A stretch of 64,000 bases of DNA, from assembly GCA_000508965.1 (NCBI GenBank), contig BAHV02000010.1, positions 434,001 to 498,000 of the forward strand. The letters run 5' to 3'. Shown here in pieces: positions 1 through 7,178 of this stretch. Both the position numbers and the translations under genes were made by a program. The DNA comes from Dielma sp000508965 (GTDB lineage: Bacteria; Bacillota_I; Bacilli_A; Erysipelotrichales; Erysipelotrichaceae). Numbering within the stretch: position 1 is the stretch's first letter; the number at the start of each line of letters is the position of its first letter. Below the pieces are notes generated by a model that was not told the DNA's origin, made no database searches, and was given only the letters and a program-made list of their open reading frames with translations.

Positions 1-418
1 TCGCAAAGCGCTTGGATAATTCTAAGGCTAACGGTGCTTCTTCAGCAGTAAAGCCTGATTTAGTTTCTTCATTGGCAAAATTGATCTGCAGCAGCACTGG
101 CATGCATTTATTCTGCTTTGCCGCTTCCTTATCGATGGCAGCTAACAGATGCAAAGAATCAACGGAATGGATCAGGGAAGTCAGCCGCACGGCATCTTTT
201 ACTTTATTGGTTTGCAGATGACCGATCATATGCCATTCAAAAGGATCGTTTTCATGTACCTTTTCTTTCAGCTCCTGAATCTTATTTTCACCAAAAACAT
301 GAATACCTGCCTGCCATGCCGCTTCTACTTCAGCGCGGCTGCGGGTCTTGCTGACTGCCATCAGACATACATCAGCCGGTAATTCTGATTTGATTTTCAT
401 TATTTCATCCTGTATCAT
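1..418 (-). CDS. yggS: YggS/PLPHP family PLP-binding protein, C-terminus missing
   Basis: The minus strand is open from an ATG at 418 to the left edge (about 139 codons), so the C-terminal part lies outside the window. The start is set by an ACGGAGGTA-type ribosome site at about 420-430. The protein shows the YggS signatures: AVSKTR with the PLP lysine at residue 24, FGENKIQEL, WHMIGHLQTNK and HSVDS. Family members are cytoplasmic proteins with an alanine-racemase-like barrel that bind pyridoxal phosphate and buffer its free pool; no catalytic reaction is established. In Firmicutes the gene often lies near sepF and cell-division genes, which would fit ftsA-ftsZ nearby, but the neighbours on the left cannot be seen. 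Confidence 0.93.
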   Translation of the reverse strand, partial: MIQDEIMKIKSELPADVCLMAVSKTRSRAEVEAAWQAGIHVFGENKIQELKEKVHENDPFEWHMIGHLQTNKVKDAVRLTSLIHSVDSLHLLAAIDKEAAKQNKCMPVLLQINFANEETKSGFTAEEAPLALELSKRFA

Positions 419-435
419 AAATACCTCCGTGAATA

Positions 436-458
436 GAAAAAAAACAGGTTGCCCTGTC
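436..458 (-). terminator. Rho-independent terminator of rpmB
   Basis: Read on the minus strand, ACAGG-GCAA-CCTGT is followed by a run of T. It begins directly after the rpmB stop codon and lies between rpmB and yggS, so the two genes are probably separate units or joined only by readthrough. Confidence 0.75.
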
Positions 459-647
459 TTATATTCCTTGTTTTTTTAATGTTCTCAATGCACGAGCGGA
501 TATACGGATCTTTTGAGGTTTACCATCTACCATGACATTGACTTTTTGTAAGTTCACATTCCATTTACGACGTGTAGCACGTAATGAGTGAGAACGCTTG
601 TTTCCGGATAAAGGACCTTTACCAGTAATTGCACAAACTTTTGACAT
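459..647 (-). CDS. rpmB: 50S ribosomal protein L28
   Basis: A 62-residue basic protein that matches bacterial L28 along its whole length: the N-terminal MSKVCAITGKGP, the SGNKRSHSLRATRR segment and the C-terminal ISARALRTLKK. It is a structural component of the large ribosomal subunit. The ribosome site AAAGGGGGT lies just upstream on the minus strand. It is the zinc-independent form, since the CxxC pairs found in some L28 proteins are absent (one Cys only). It has its own promoter and terminator, which is the usual solitary arrangement of rpmB in Firmicutes. Confidence 0.97.
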   Translation of the reverse strand: MSKVCAITGKGPLSGNKRSHSLRATRRKWNVNLQKVNVMVDGKPQKIRISARALRTLKKQGI

Positions 648-691
648 ACCGTAACCCCCTTTCAGCTTACTTGTACATGACTTGCCTAATT

Positions 692-720
692 ACTATATCA
701 TTTAATTTTTATAAAAGCAA
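692..720 (-). promoter_or_regulatory. Sigma-A-like promoter of rpmB
   Basis: On the minus strand, -35 TTGCTT (715-720), a 17-base spacer and -10 TATAGT (692-697) lie about 45 bases upstream of the rpmB start. Confidence 0.6.
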
Positions 721-822
721 GTAAAAGTGAAGAAAAAAATTCTGATTTTTAATAAATAAGGTTTATTATGCTTAAAACATCACAGAAATTGATTTCCTTT
801 TCCTTAAACCCGTCGTAAATTC

Positions 823-851
823 TATACATTAAGGTAGATATTTGTTACAAT
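823..851 (+). promoter_or_regulatory. Possible promoter of the cell-wall hydrolase gene
   Basis: TATACA (823-828), a 17-base spacer and TACAAT (846-851). The -10 is good and the -35 is weak. It lies only about 24 bases before the start codon at 875, with GGAGG in between. Confidence 0.4.
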
Positions 852-874
852 AAAATCGTTATGGAGGATGCACG

Positions 875-3781
875 ATGATTAAAAAAATACTAACAGGATT
901 GCTGGCTTTTGCTTTGTGTGTCAATACGGCGGGTCAATGCTTGCCGATTAAGGCTGCTTCTTCACCTGATGAGGTAGCGATACAATTGCATGGCAGCGGC
1001 ACATTGAATATATATAAGGATGCCAGCTGTACGGGTACTGTTTTAAGCTACATTAATATGTCAGGCAGCTATGGCGGCGATATGGCGTTGATTGAAGAAA
1101 CCGCTTCTGCTTATAAGATAAAGATTGCCGGTGTGACGGGCTGGGTATCTAAAAACAGCGGGTTAACACCGTTAAGTATCAGTGAGGCTAAATATCCGTC
1201 TTATTACGGGGTTAACAGCAGCGGTGAAATTTATCATCAAATCAGCGGTGATCCTACAATAAAGAAATACATGTCAACACAGGTAATGGGGCCTAAGCCT
1301 TCTTATCTGAAAAGCGGTACAAATTATTACAGCTATGACGGTAATTATTTTTATACTGATTATGAGGATATGATTGAAGATTATCGCAATGATACCTTTA
1401 AGCATGCGGTCAATACGGATGATCCTTATTATAATTATTATCAGTATCTTCCGGTTCACAGCAAGACGAATCTGAGCGCTGAGGATATCAATGATTATGT
1501 GCGCAAGAGTTTGGGCTATACATCAATTCCTTCAAGCTATAAGAGTATGGGCTCAAAGGAGTCGATGCTAGTTGAATCCGGACAAGCTTTCCTTGATGTG
1601 GAAGATGTTTATGGTACTAATGCGGCATTAATTTTCGCGATTGCTTTAAATGAAAGCGCAAGCGGCCGCAGCGAATATGCGGTTGACCGTAATAATTTGT
1701 TTGGTTTAGGTGCTTTTGATGCTTCACCAACCGACGCAAAAAAATATGCTTCGATTGAAAAATGCATTGAAACCTTTGCCAGTATGCATCTGAACTGGGG
1801 CTTCTTGGATTATTATGACAGCCGTTATAACGGCGGCCATGTCGGTGATAAGAACAGCGGTCTGAATGTAACTTATGCTTCTGATCCTTATTGGGGAGAA
1901 AAGGCAGCCAGTTACTATTATAAATTGGATAAATACAGTGGTTTAAAAGATTACGGCAGTGAAACAATTGCCATTCATCCGAGTGCTGAGCGGATGCCGA
2001 TCCGTAAGGAGGCTTCAACAACATCCGCTTCTATCGGTTCAGTTGCCAGTGTCAGCAACCTTTCTTATGTCGTATTAGGTGAAGAAGGCAAGTTCTATAA
2101 GGTACTGCTTGATTTCCATTTAGATAAAAACCGCAATGTGATGAAGCATGATGAAAGTCTTTGGTATGAGCCGTATGATTTCAGTAATAACTATGGTTAT
2201 ATCTTAAAGAGTGATTTAGAAATTGTTAATGAGGGAAGCGGTTCAACCATTCCTTCCGGTTCAGATAAAGAAATCAGTTTCAGTGACAGTAATTTATTAA
2301 AAGCTGTTAATAAAGCGCTGGGCAGCACTCGTTTGGCAAATCAGCCGGTCACTGAAAAAGAAGCGCAGACAATTACGGCTCTGACTATTGATGATGCTGT
2401 TGCATCTTTTAAAGGCATCAGTGCGTTAAGCAAGCTGACTACCTTAGTGATGAATCAAGTGCAGGCTGATGCGGATATGAGTGAATTAAGTGATCTTGGC
2501 CGCTTAAGTGATTTAAGCGTTACCGTTAAAAAGAGTGCTGAGCTCGATTTTATCAGTAAATGCACTTCACTGCATAAGCTGACAATCAAGAGTGATTTCA
2601 TCAGCAGCGGTGATGAATTACCGTCATTGAAGAAATTGAAAAGTCTGACTACTTTAGTTATTGACGGCGGTAAGGTGAGTGATGTATCTACATTTGAAAC
2701 ATTGCCGGTTACAAGTATTGAAATTATCAATCAGCTAATTGCTGTTGAATTGAATAATAACTCATTTGCAAATCCATTAAAGAACGCAAAGGGCAAGAGT
2801 ATTGATTTAAGTGATGCAGATGCGAATGCGTCCTTCAGCTATGAAAATGATTCGGTTACAACCTCTGCTTCTTCGATAACGATTAATTTTAATGAGAGCT
2901 TCAGCGGTACAGTCAGCCGTTTCAGCGGAAAGCTGACAAGCGGTACGGCAATAAATGCGAATCTGAATCAGCCTGGCTGGCAGCAGTTTGATACTGAGTG
3001 GGTTTATGTGGAAAATAATGCCTTGGTTAAAGGCTGGAAAAAGGTCAGTGATACTTGGTATTATTTCAAAGAGAATGGTTTAATGGCTAAGGGCTGGATT
3101 CAGGACAGTTCAAAGTCATGGTATTATTTGGATTATACGAGCGGTAAAATGCTGACTGGCTGGCGAGCTGATGGTTCTAAATGGTATTATCTGAATCCGG
3201 CGAACGGCATCATGCAGACAGGCTGGCAGACGATTGACGGCGCTCAGTATTATCTGTCACCAATGGGTGATATGGCAGTTGGTGATGCAGTCATCGATGG
3301 TCATTCTTATACATTCACTGATAAGGGTGTCTATGTTCGTGACAACGGTGTTGTAAATGAACCTCTACCGAATGAACCGAATCCGCCATCCGATCCTATC
3401 GACCCGACATTGCCGGTTGATCCAAGTGAGGAAGCGCCCAGTGAAAATACTCCGATTGATTATCCAAAGGGTACATGGGTAAATAACGGTTCTTATGTGT
3501 ACCAGCTTGCGGACGGCTCAAACTATAAGGGCTGGCTGCTGGAAAACAATTGCTGGTATCTGTTGGATTATGATACGGGTGTGATGAAGACAGGCTGGGT
3601 AGCTTCAGGCTCAGTTTGGTACTATCTCAATCCGGCGAACGGCATCATGCAGCTTGGTAAGTGGATCGATGATAACGGCAGCTGGTATTATGTTGATATT
3701 ACCGGTGCGATGGTAACCGGCAGCAAGAATATTGACGGTGTAAACTATACGTTTGCGGCCAATGGCGTGTTAGCAGAGTAA
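875..3781 (+). CDS. Secreted glucosaminidase with cell-wall-binding repeats
   Basis: A 968-residue secreted protein. Residues 1-27 form a signal peptide ending in IKAAS. Residues about 35-105 look like a small SH3-type segment. Residues about 200-350 resemble a peptidoglycan N-acetylglucosaminidase (LytB/GH73-like) domain with the probable catalytic Glu260 in ALNESASGRSEYA and the following NNLFGLGAFD. A second SH3-like part (about 370-450) and a leucine-rich, internalin-like stretch (about 466-640) follow. Two blocks of Trp/Gly/Tyr-rich choline-binding-type repeats (about 700-830 and 865-968; WYYL, TGW, NPANGIMQ) are separated by a Pro-rich linker. By family knowledge it should bind the wall and cut the glycan strand, for example in daughter-cell separation. 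The ribosome site is GGAGG at about 862. The role of the leucine-rich part is unknown. Confidence 0.88.
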   Translation: MIKKILTGLLAFALCVNTAGQCLPIKAASSPDEVAIQLHGSGTLNIYKDASCTGTVLSYINMSGSYGGDMALIEETASAYKIKIAGVTGWVSKNSGLTPLSISEAKYPSYYGVNSSGEIYHQISGDPTIKKYMSTQVMGPKPSYLKSGTNYYSYDGNYFYTDYEDMIEDYRNDTFKHAVNTDDPYYNYYQYLPVHSKTNLSAEDINDYVRKSLGYTSIPSSYKSMGSKESMLVESGQAFLDVEDVYGTNAALIFAIALNESASGRSEYAVDRNNLFGLGAFDASPTDAKKYASIEKCIETFASMHLNWGFLDYYDSRYNGGHVGDKNSGLNVTYASDPYWGEKAASYYYKLDKYSGLKDYGSETIAIHPSAERMPIRKEASTTSASIGSVASVSNLSYVVLGEEGKFYKVLLDFHLDKNRNVMKHDESLWYEPYDFSNNYGYILKSDLEIVNEGSGSTIPSGSDKEISFSDSNLLKAVNKALGSTRLANQPVTEKEAQTITALTIDDAVASFKGISALSKLTTLVMNQVQADADMSELSDLGRLSDLSVTVKKSAELDFISKCTSLHKLTIKSDFISSGDELPSLKKLKSLTTLVIDGGKVSDVSTFETLPVTSIEIINQLIAVELNNNSFANPLKNAKGKSIDLSDADANASFSYENDSVTTSASSITINFNESFSGTVSRFSGKLTSGTAINANLNQPGWQQFDTEWVYVENNALVKGWKKVSDTWYYFKENGLMAKGWIQDSSKSWYYLDYTSGKMLTGWRADGSKWYYLNPANGIMQTGWQTIDGAQYYLSPMGDMAVGDAVIDGHSYTFTDKGVYVRDNGVVNEPLPNEPNPPSDPIDPTLPVDPSEEAPSENTPIDYPKGTWVNNGSYVYQLADGSNYKGWLLENNCWYLLDYDTGVMKTGWVASGSVWYYLNPANGIMQLGKWIDDNGSWYYVDITGAMVTGSKNIDGVNYTFAANGVLAE

Positions 3782-3806
3782 ACGCCTGAAAGCAGCGGGA
3801 GGGTTT

Positions 3807-3917
3807 TTGTTCAGTAAAGAAATTAAATTTAATGACTTCTTTTATATGCTGATCTTCCTTGGCTGGGCATTTATCATTGGTGGTGAGCTGCCTTCCTTTG
3901 CTGCCCGTTATTTGTAA
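3807..3917 (+). CDS. Candidate small membrane peptide, TTG start
   Basis: A 36-codon frame starting with TTG at 3807, four bases after GCGGGAGGG, a strong ribosome-site-like sequence. The product has a polar N-terminus (FSKEIKFNDFFY) and one hydrophobic stretch (MLIFLGWAFIIGG). It starts 25 bases after the hydrolase stop codon and ends before a terminator at 3973, so it would be cotranscribed. It resembles no family known to me. It could equally be the leftover end of a lost membrane gene. Confidence 0.3.
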   Translation: MFSKEIKFNDFFYMLIFLGWAFIIGGELPSFAARYL

Positions 3918-3972
3918 CGATACTTATTAATTCATTGGGGTCTTAGCGAATATAATGTACGATTATTAATTC

Positions 3973-4010
3973 AAACCGGAAAGCTGAATCTAAAAGCCTT
4001 CCGGTTTTAT
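3973..4010 (+). terminator. Rho-independent terminator
   Basis: AAACCGGAA pairs with TTCCGGTTT across a loop of about 16 bases, followed by TTTTATTTTAT. It closes the cell-wall hydrolase unit. Confidence 0.75.
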
Positions 4011-4309
4011 TTTATAATTCTTGGCGATCGGCGTCGTAAGGCTCATCTGTCATGTTTATCAGGAAAAAATTGCCATTTTTGTGAATATGTTGTACTATTC
4101 TAAATATAAGCATTAAAATAGAAACTGTATTCCTGCTGACTGAGCAGTCTATGCGCAGGCTTTGCACTTCTTTGTATATGTTTGTACTTTTTGATTGATC
4201 TTTTATTAAAAAAAGCTGGGGAAATATGTTTTTCCTATTTTTAAGTCACTTGAATTATGTTATTATATTATAGAATAAAAGTATTAATAGTTAGGGGGCT
4301 TTCTAAGAT
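4011..4309 (+). promoter_or_regulatory. AT-rich upstream region of ftsA, no gene seen
   Basis: About 300 bases without a credible reading frame. Two weak promoter candidates are present: TTGTAC-18-TAAAAT at 4090-4119, and TTGAAT at 4250-4255 followed by a poorly spaced TAGAAT at 4271. The ribosome site for ftsA is AGGGGGC at about 4293. Neither promoter is convincing alone. Confidence 0.35.
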
Positions 4310-5554
4310 ATGTCGGATAAGCAAATTTATGCATCAGTCGAAATTGCCGATCATGAAGTTCGACTTGTTGTCGGCGAGTTTTATGAAACTCGTTTTAATA
4401 TCCTGCGTGCAGAGAAGGTTCGTTTTAATGGTGTTGAAGATAGTATCATTGTGAATGAGAGCAACGTTGTAACTGCTTTGATCAAGGCGGTTGACAACGC
4501 ATCAAATATTTTAGGCTACCGGATTGAGCGGATTTTGCTGGCTATTCCATGTGTTGATGTAAAGCGCCACAGCCGCCGCGTCAATGTTATGGTTAAAAGC
4601 GGCAAGGTACGTTTAAGTGATGTTCAAAATGGCATCAATGAAGCGATTCAGTATAGCCCGGAGGAAAATCTGGAGCTGGTGAATGTCGGCTGTATTAAGT
4701 ATGTCATTAATGGAATTTCATCAAGAAAGCTGCCGCTGAATGAGGTATGTGATGCATTTTCAATGGAAATCGATCTGTTTTATGCCAATAAGCGGATTCT
4801 TTATTCGTATGCCCGTTGTGTAGAAAAAGCGGGGCTGCAGATTCTCGATATCTGTCTTGACGCTTATGCAATTGCGGAAGAGGCAGCGATTTTTGAGCAG
4901 ACGATTGAGAATTATATTGTATTACTGAATCTGTCTCGTCAGAATACGACACTTTCTTTATTTTCGCATGGTAAACTATTGAGTTGTGAAACATTGAATG
5001 AAGGTTATGGTTCATGGGTTTCAGCGTTGAAGGAAGATTATAACATCAAAACTGAAAATGCGGTTCGTCTGATTAAAGAAAATGCAACCTTTCAGGATGA
5101 ACCTAATGGGAATCGCCCGGTTTTTATTTGGGCTGAAAATGATAAGCAGTGTACGATTACTTTAAATCAGCTGAATAAGGTGATTACACCGTATGCCCAG
5201 GCATGGATTGAGCGGGTTAATGACGCCTGTTCGCCGATTCAATCAATGGGTGAAATGAAATACATACTTACAGGTGATGGGCTGGATATTCAGGGTCTGC
5301 GTCATCTGTTTCCAAAATTAAATGCGCCGGCCAGTGTTTATGTGCCGCAGACGATTGGCGGCCGCAGCTGTTCAATGACGGTAAGCTTAGGGATGTTCTA
5401 TGCTTGGCGTACATTAAATGAAATACGGCAGGATACAAGAATCTGTACAGGTCAGCAAGAGGTTGAACAAGGTATCTTGGGTTCACAAAATCAAGACAGT
5501 GAAGAACATGGCTTTACTAAAAAATTAAAAAATATATTAATGAATGAAAAATAG
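4310..5554 (+). CDS. ftsA: FtsA-like cell-division protein with degenerate ATP site
   Basis: A 414-residue protein whose overall pattern follows FtsA: an N-terminal YASVEIADHEVRLVVGE strand pair, an RCVEKAGLQILDICLDAYA segment matching the conserved RCVERAGIEITDICLQ region, and a C-terminal amphipathic tail (FTKKLKNILMNEK) of the kind that anchors FtsA to the membrane. FtsA tethers FtsZ at the division site. The gene ends 20 bases before ftsZ. Unusually, the nucleotide motifs are altered: the DIG of phosphate loop 1 reads EIA (residues 11-13), the DIGGG of phosphate loop 2 reads NLSRQ (about 207-211), and the TGG(G) adenosine motif reads TGDG. It probably keeps the scaffold role but may not bind ATP normally. 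Confidence 0.82.
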   Translation: MSDKQIYASVEIADHEVRLVVGEFYETRFNILRAEKVRFNGVEDSIIVNESNVVTALIKAVDNASNILGYRIERILLAIPCVDVKRHSRRVNVMVKSGKVRLSDVQNGINEAIQYSPEENLELVNVGCIKYVINGISSRKLPLNEVCDAFSMEIDLFYANKRILYSYARCVEKAGLQILDICLDAYAIAEEAAIFEQTIENYIVLLNLSRQNTTLSLFSHGKLLSCETLNEGYGSWVSALKEDYNIKTENAVRLIKENATFQDEPNGNRPVFIWAENDKQCTITLNQLNKVITPYAQAWIERVNDACSPIQSMGEMKYILTGDGLDIQGLRHLFPKLNAPASVYVPQTIGGRSCSMTVSLGMFYAWRTLNEIRQDTRICTGQQEVEQGILGSQNQDSEEHGFTKKLKNILMNEK

Positions 5555-5574
5555 GAGAGAGTGAGGACACGGTT

Positions 5575-6651
5575 ATGAGTGATTTACAGTTTGAACAGGT
5601 AGCAAATATAAAAGTATTTGGAATTGGCGGCGCTGGCGGCAATGCTGTTAACCGCATGGTCAATGAAGGTGTCAAGGGTGTTGAGTTTTATGTGGCTAAT
5701 ACCGATCTTCAGGTTTTAAATCGGTCGGCAGTTGAAAATAAAATCGTTCTGGGCCGTGAAGTGACAAGAGGTCTAGGGGCAGGCGGCGATCCGGAAGTGG
5801 GACGCAAAGCGGCTCAGGAAAATGAGTCAGAGATCCGTGAAGCGATGAAGGATGCCGATATGGTGTTTATCACAGCCGGTTTAGGCGGCGGTACAGGTAC
5901 CGGTGCGGCACCGCTGTTTGCGAAAATTGCGAAGGAAGAAGGCGCGTTAACCGTAGGAATCGTTACAAAGCCTTTCTCTTTTGAAGGACGCAAGCGTTTT
6001 GAATCGGCAACTTCCGGTTTGAGTGAACTGCGCCAGTATGTAGACTCATTGATTATCGTGTCAAACAATAACTTACTTGAAGTAATCGGACGCAAACCGG
6101 TCGGTGAGGCTTTTGAAGCTGCCGATAATGTATTGCGTCAAGGTGTGCAGACGATTACCGATTTGATTGCGGTACCGGCAATGATCAACTTGGACTTTGC
6201 CGATGTTCGCTCCGTTATGGAAAACCAAGGATCAGCGCTGATCGGTATCGGTATGGCTGAAGGTGATGACAAAGCAAGAGCGGCTGCTGAGAAGGCTATT
6301 CAGTCACCGTTGCTGGAAGCTCAGATTACCGGTGCTAAGAATGCGATTATCAATGTTACCGGCGGTGAAAATATTACGCTTTATGATGCTGATGATGCTG
6401 CGGCCTATATCCGTGAAGCAGCCGGCAATGAAATTGATACGATTTTTGGTGTTGCCATTAATAAAAATCTTGGTGATGCAATTATTGTTACGGTTATCGC
6501 CACGGGCTTTGATGAAACTGCTAATGATCCAAAAACTGCTACGACTCTGCGTTCAGCGGCTGTTAAGAAGGAACCGGTACGCAATAGTGCACCATCTCGC
6601 AGCATTGAGGATCTGGATGACGGCGGTATTCCTAACTTCTTTAAGCATTAA
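5575..6651 (+). CDS. ftsZ: Cell-division GTPase FtsZ
   Basis: A 358-residue bacterial tubulin that polymerises into the division ring and hydrolyses GTP. The first glycine loop GGAGGNAVNRM lies near residue 17, the tubulin signature GGGTGTG is at 104-110, and the T7-loop region and C-terminal domain are intact. A short variable linker (about residues 315-345) leads to the C-terminal conserved peptide, here GGIPNFFKH, which is the docking site for FtsA and other division proteins. It is slightly shorter than typical FtsZ because the linker is short. It directly follows ftsA and is followed after 3 bases by an unknown gene, so the three form one operon. Confidence 0.98.
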   Translation: MSDLQFEQVANIKVFGIGGAGGNAVNRMVNEGVKGVEFYVANTDLQVLNRSAVENKIVLGREVTRGLGAGGDPEVGRKAAQENESEIREAMKDADMVFITAGLGGGTGTGAAPLFAKIAKEEGALTVGIVTKPFSFEGRKRFESATSGLSELRQYVDSLIIVSNNNLLEVIGRKPVGEAFEAADNVLRQGVQTITDLIAVPAMINLDFADVRSVMENQGSALIGIGMAEGDDKARAAAEKAIQSPLLEAQITGAKNAIINVTGGENITLYDADDAAAYIREAAGNEIDTIFGVAINKNLGDAIIVTVIATGFDETANDPKTATTLRSAAVKKEPVRNSAPSRSIEDLDDGGIPNFFKH

Positions 6652-6654
6652 TCT

Positions 6655-7113
6655 ATGAGACTGCTGTATATTGATTCTTCATTTTTTCTGGAAACGCCTA
6701 AATCAACGACAATGCTGATGCGGCTGGTGAAATATCTGCAGGGGAATGAACCCGATGTACTGCTGATCAGTGTAACTCAACAGGTAGCGGTTAAGGAAGT
6801 GTTTCAAAGCTTTCTGCTGCTGATGGAACAGGTGGATCTGCATTTGATGGTATCACCGACCCGGATTCATCTTGGCAGCATAAATGGTGAAATCAATGAG
6901 TTTTATGCAGAGATCAATGGCATTAAGCTGAAACCTAGTGAAGGTTCGGCAGTGGAGCTGATTGCTGAGGGTGATGATCTGAAGATTCAGCGTATTTATC
7001 TTGATTTTATGTATGAAGATAAGCGGGCGATTAAGATTCTGTCTGAAAAGGATTTGGAAGCTTTTCTAAAGAAGTATCTGTCAGTGCCTGTCAATCCTAA
7101 GAAATATTCATAA
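6655..7113 (+). CDS. Unknown 152-residue protein in the ftsAZ operon
   Basis: A 152-residue soluble protein starting 3 bases after the ftsZ stop, so translation is probably coupled. I do not recognise the family. The N-terminal part (MRLLYIDSSFF, then LMRLVKYLQGNEPDVLLISVTQ) alternates strands and helices. The middle has a strand-rich section (HLGSINGEINEFYAEING), and the C-terminus is charged and helical (SEKDLEAFLKKYL). There are no cysteine motifs, membrane segments or signal peptide. It is not SepF: the length is similar but the SepF core is absent. The operon position and the terminator right after it suggest a role linked to FtsZ, but this is only context. Confidence 0.75.
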   Translation: MRLLYIDSSFFLETPKSTTMLMRLVKYLQGNEPDVLLISVTQQVAVKEVFQSFLLLMEQVDLHLMVSPTRIHLGSINGEINEFYAEINGIKLKPSEGSAVELIAEGDDLKIQRIYLDFMYEDKRAIKILSEKDLEAFLKKYLSVPVNPKKYS

Positions 7114-7114
7114 C

Positions 7115-7140
7115 AGAACGGTTGATCCGTTCTTTTTTTT
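7115..7140 (+). terminator. Rho-independent terminator of the ftsAZ operon
   Basis: AGAACGG-TTGAT-CCGTTCT followed by eight T. Confidence 0.9.
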
Positions 7141-7178
7141 ATATGAAATGCATAAAGTATCTGTAAAGGAGCGTGAAT

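Noticed and set aside
4257..4454. 65-codon frame overlapping the ftsA start
   Set aside because: No ribosome site; overlaps the conserved N-terminus of FtsA in another frame.
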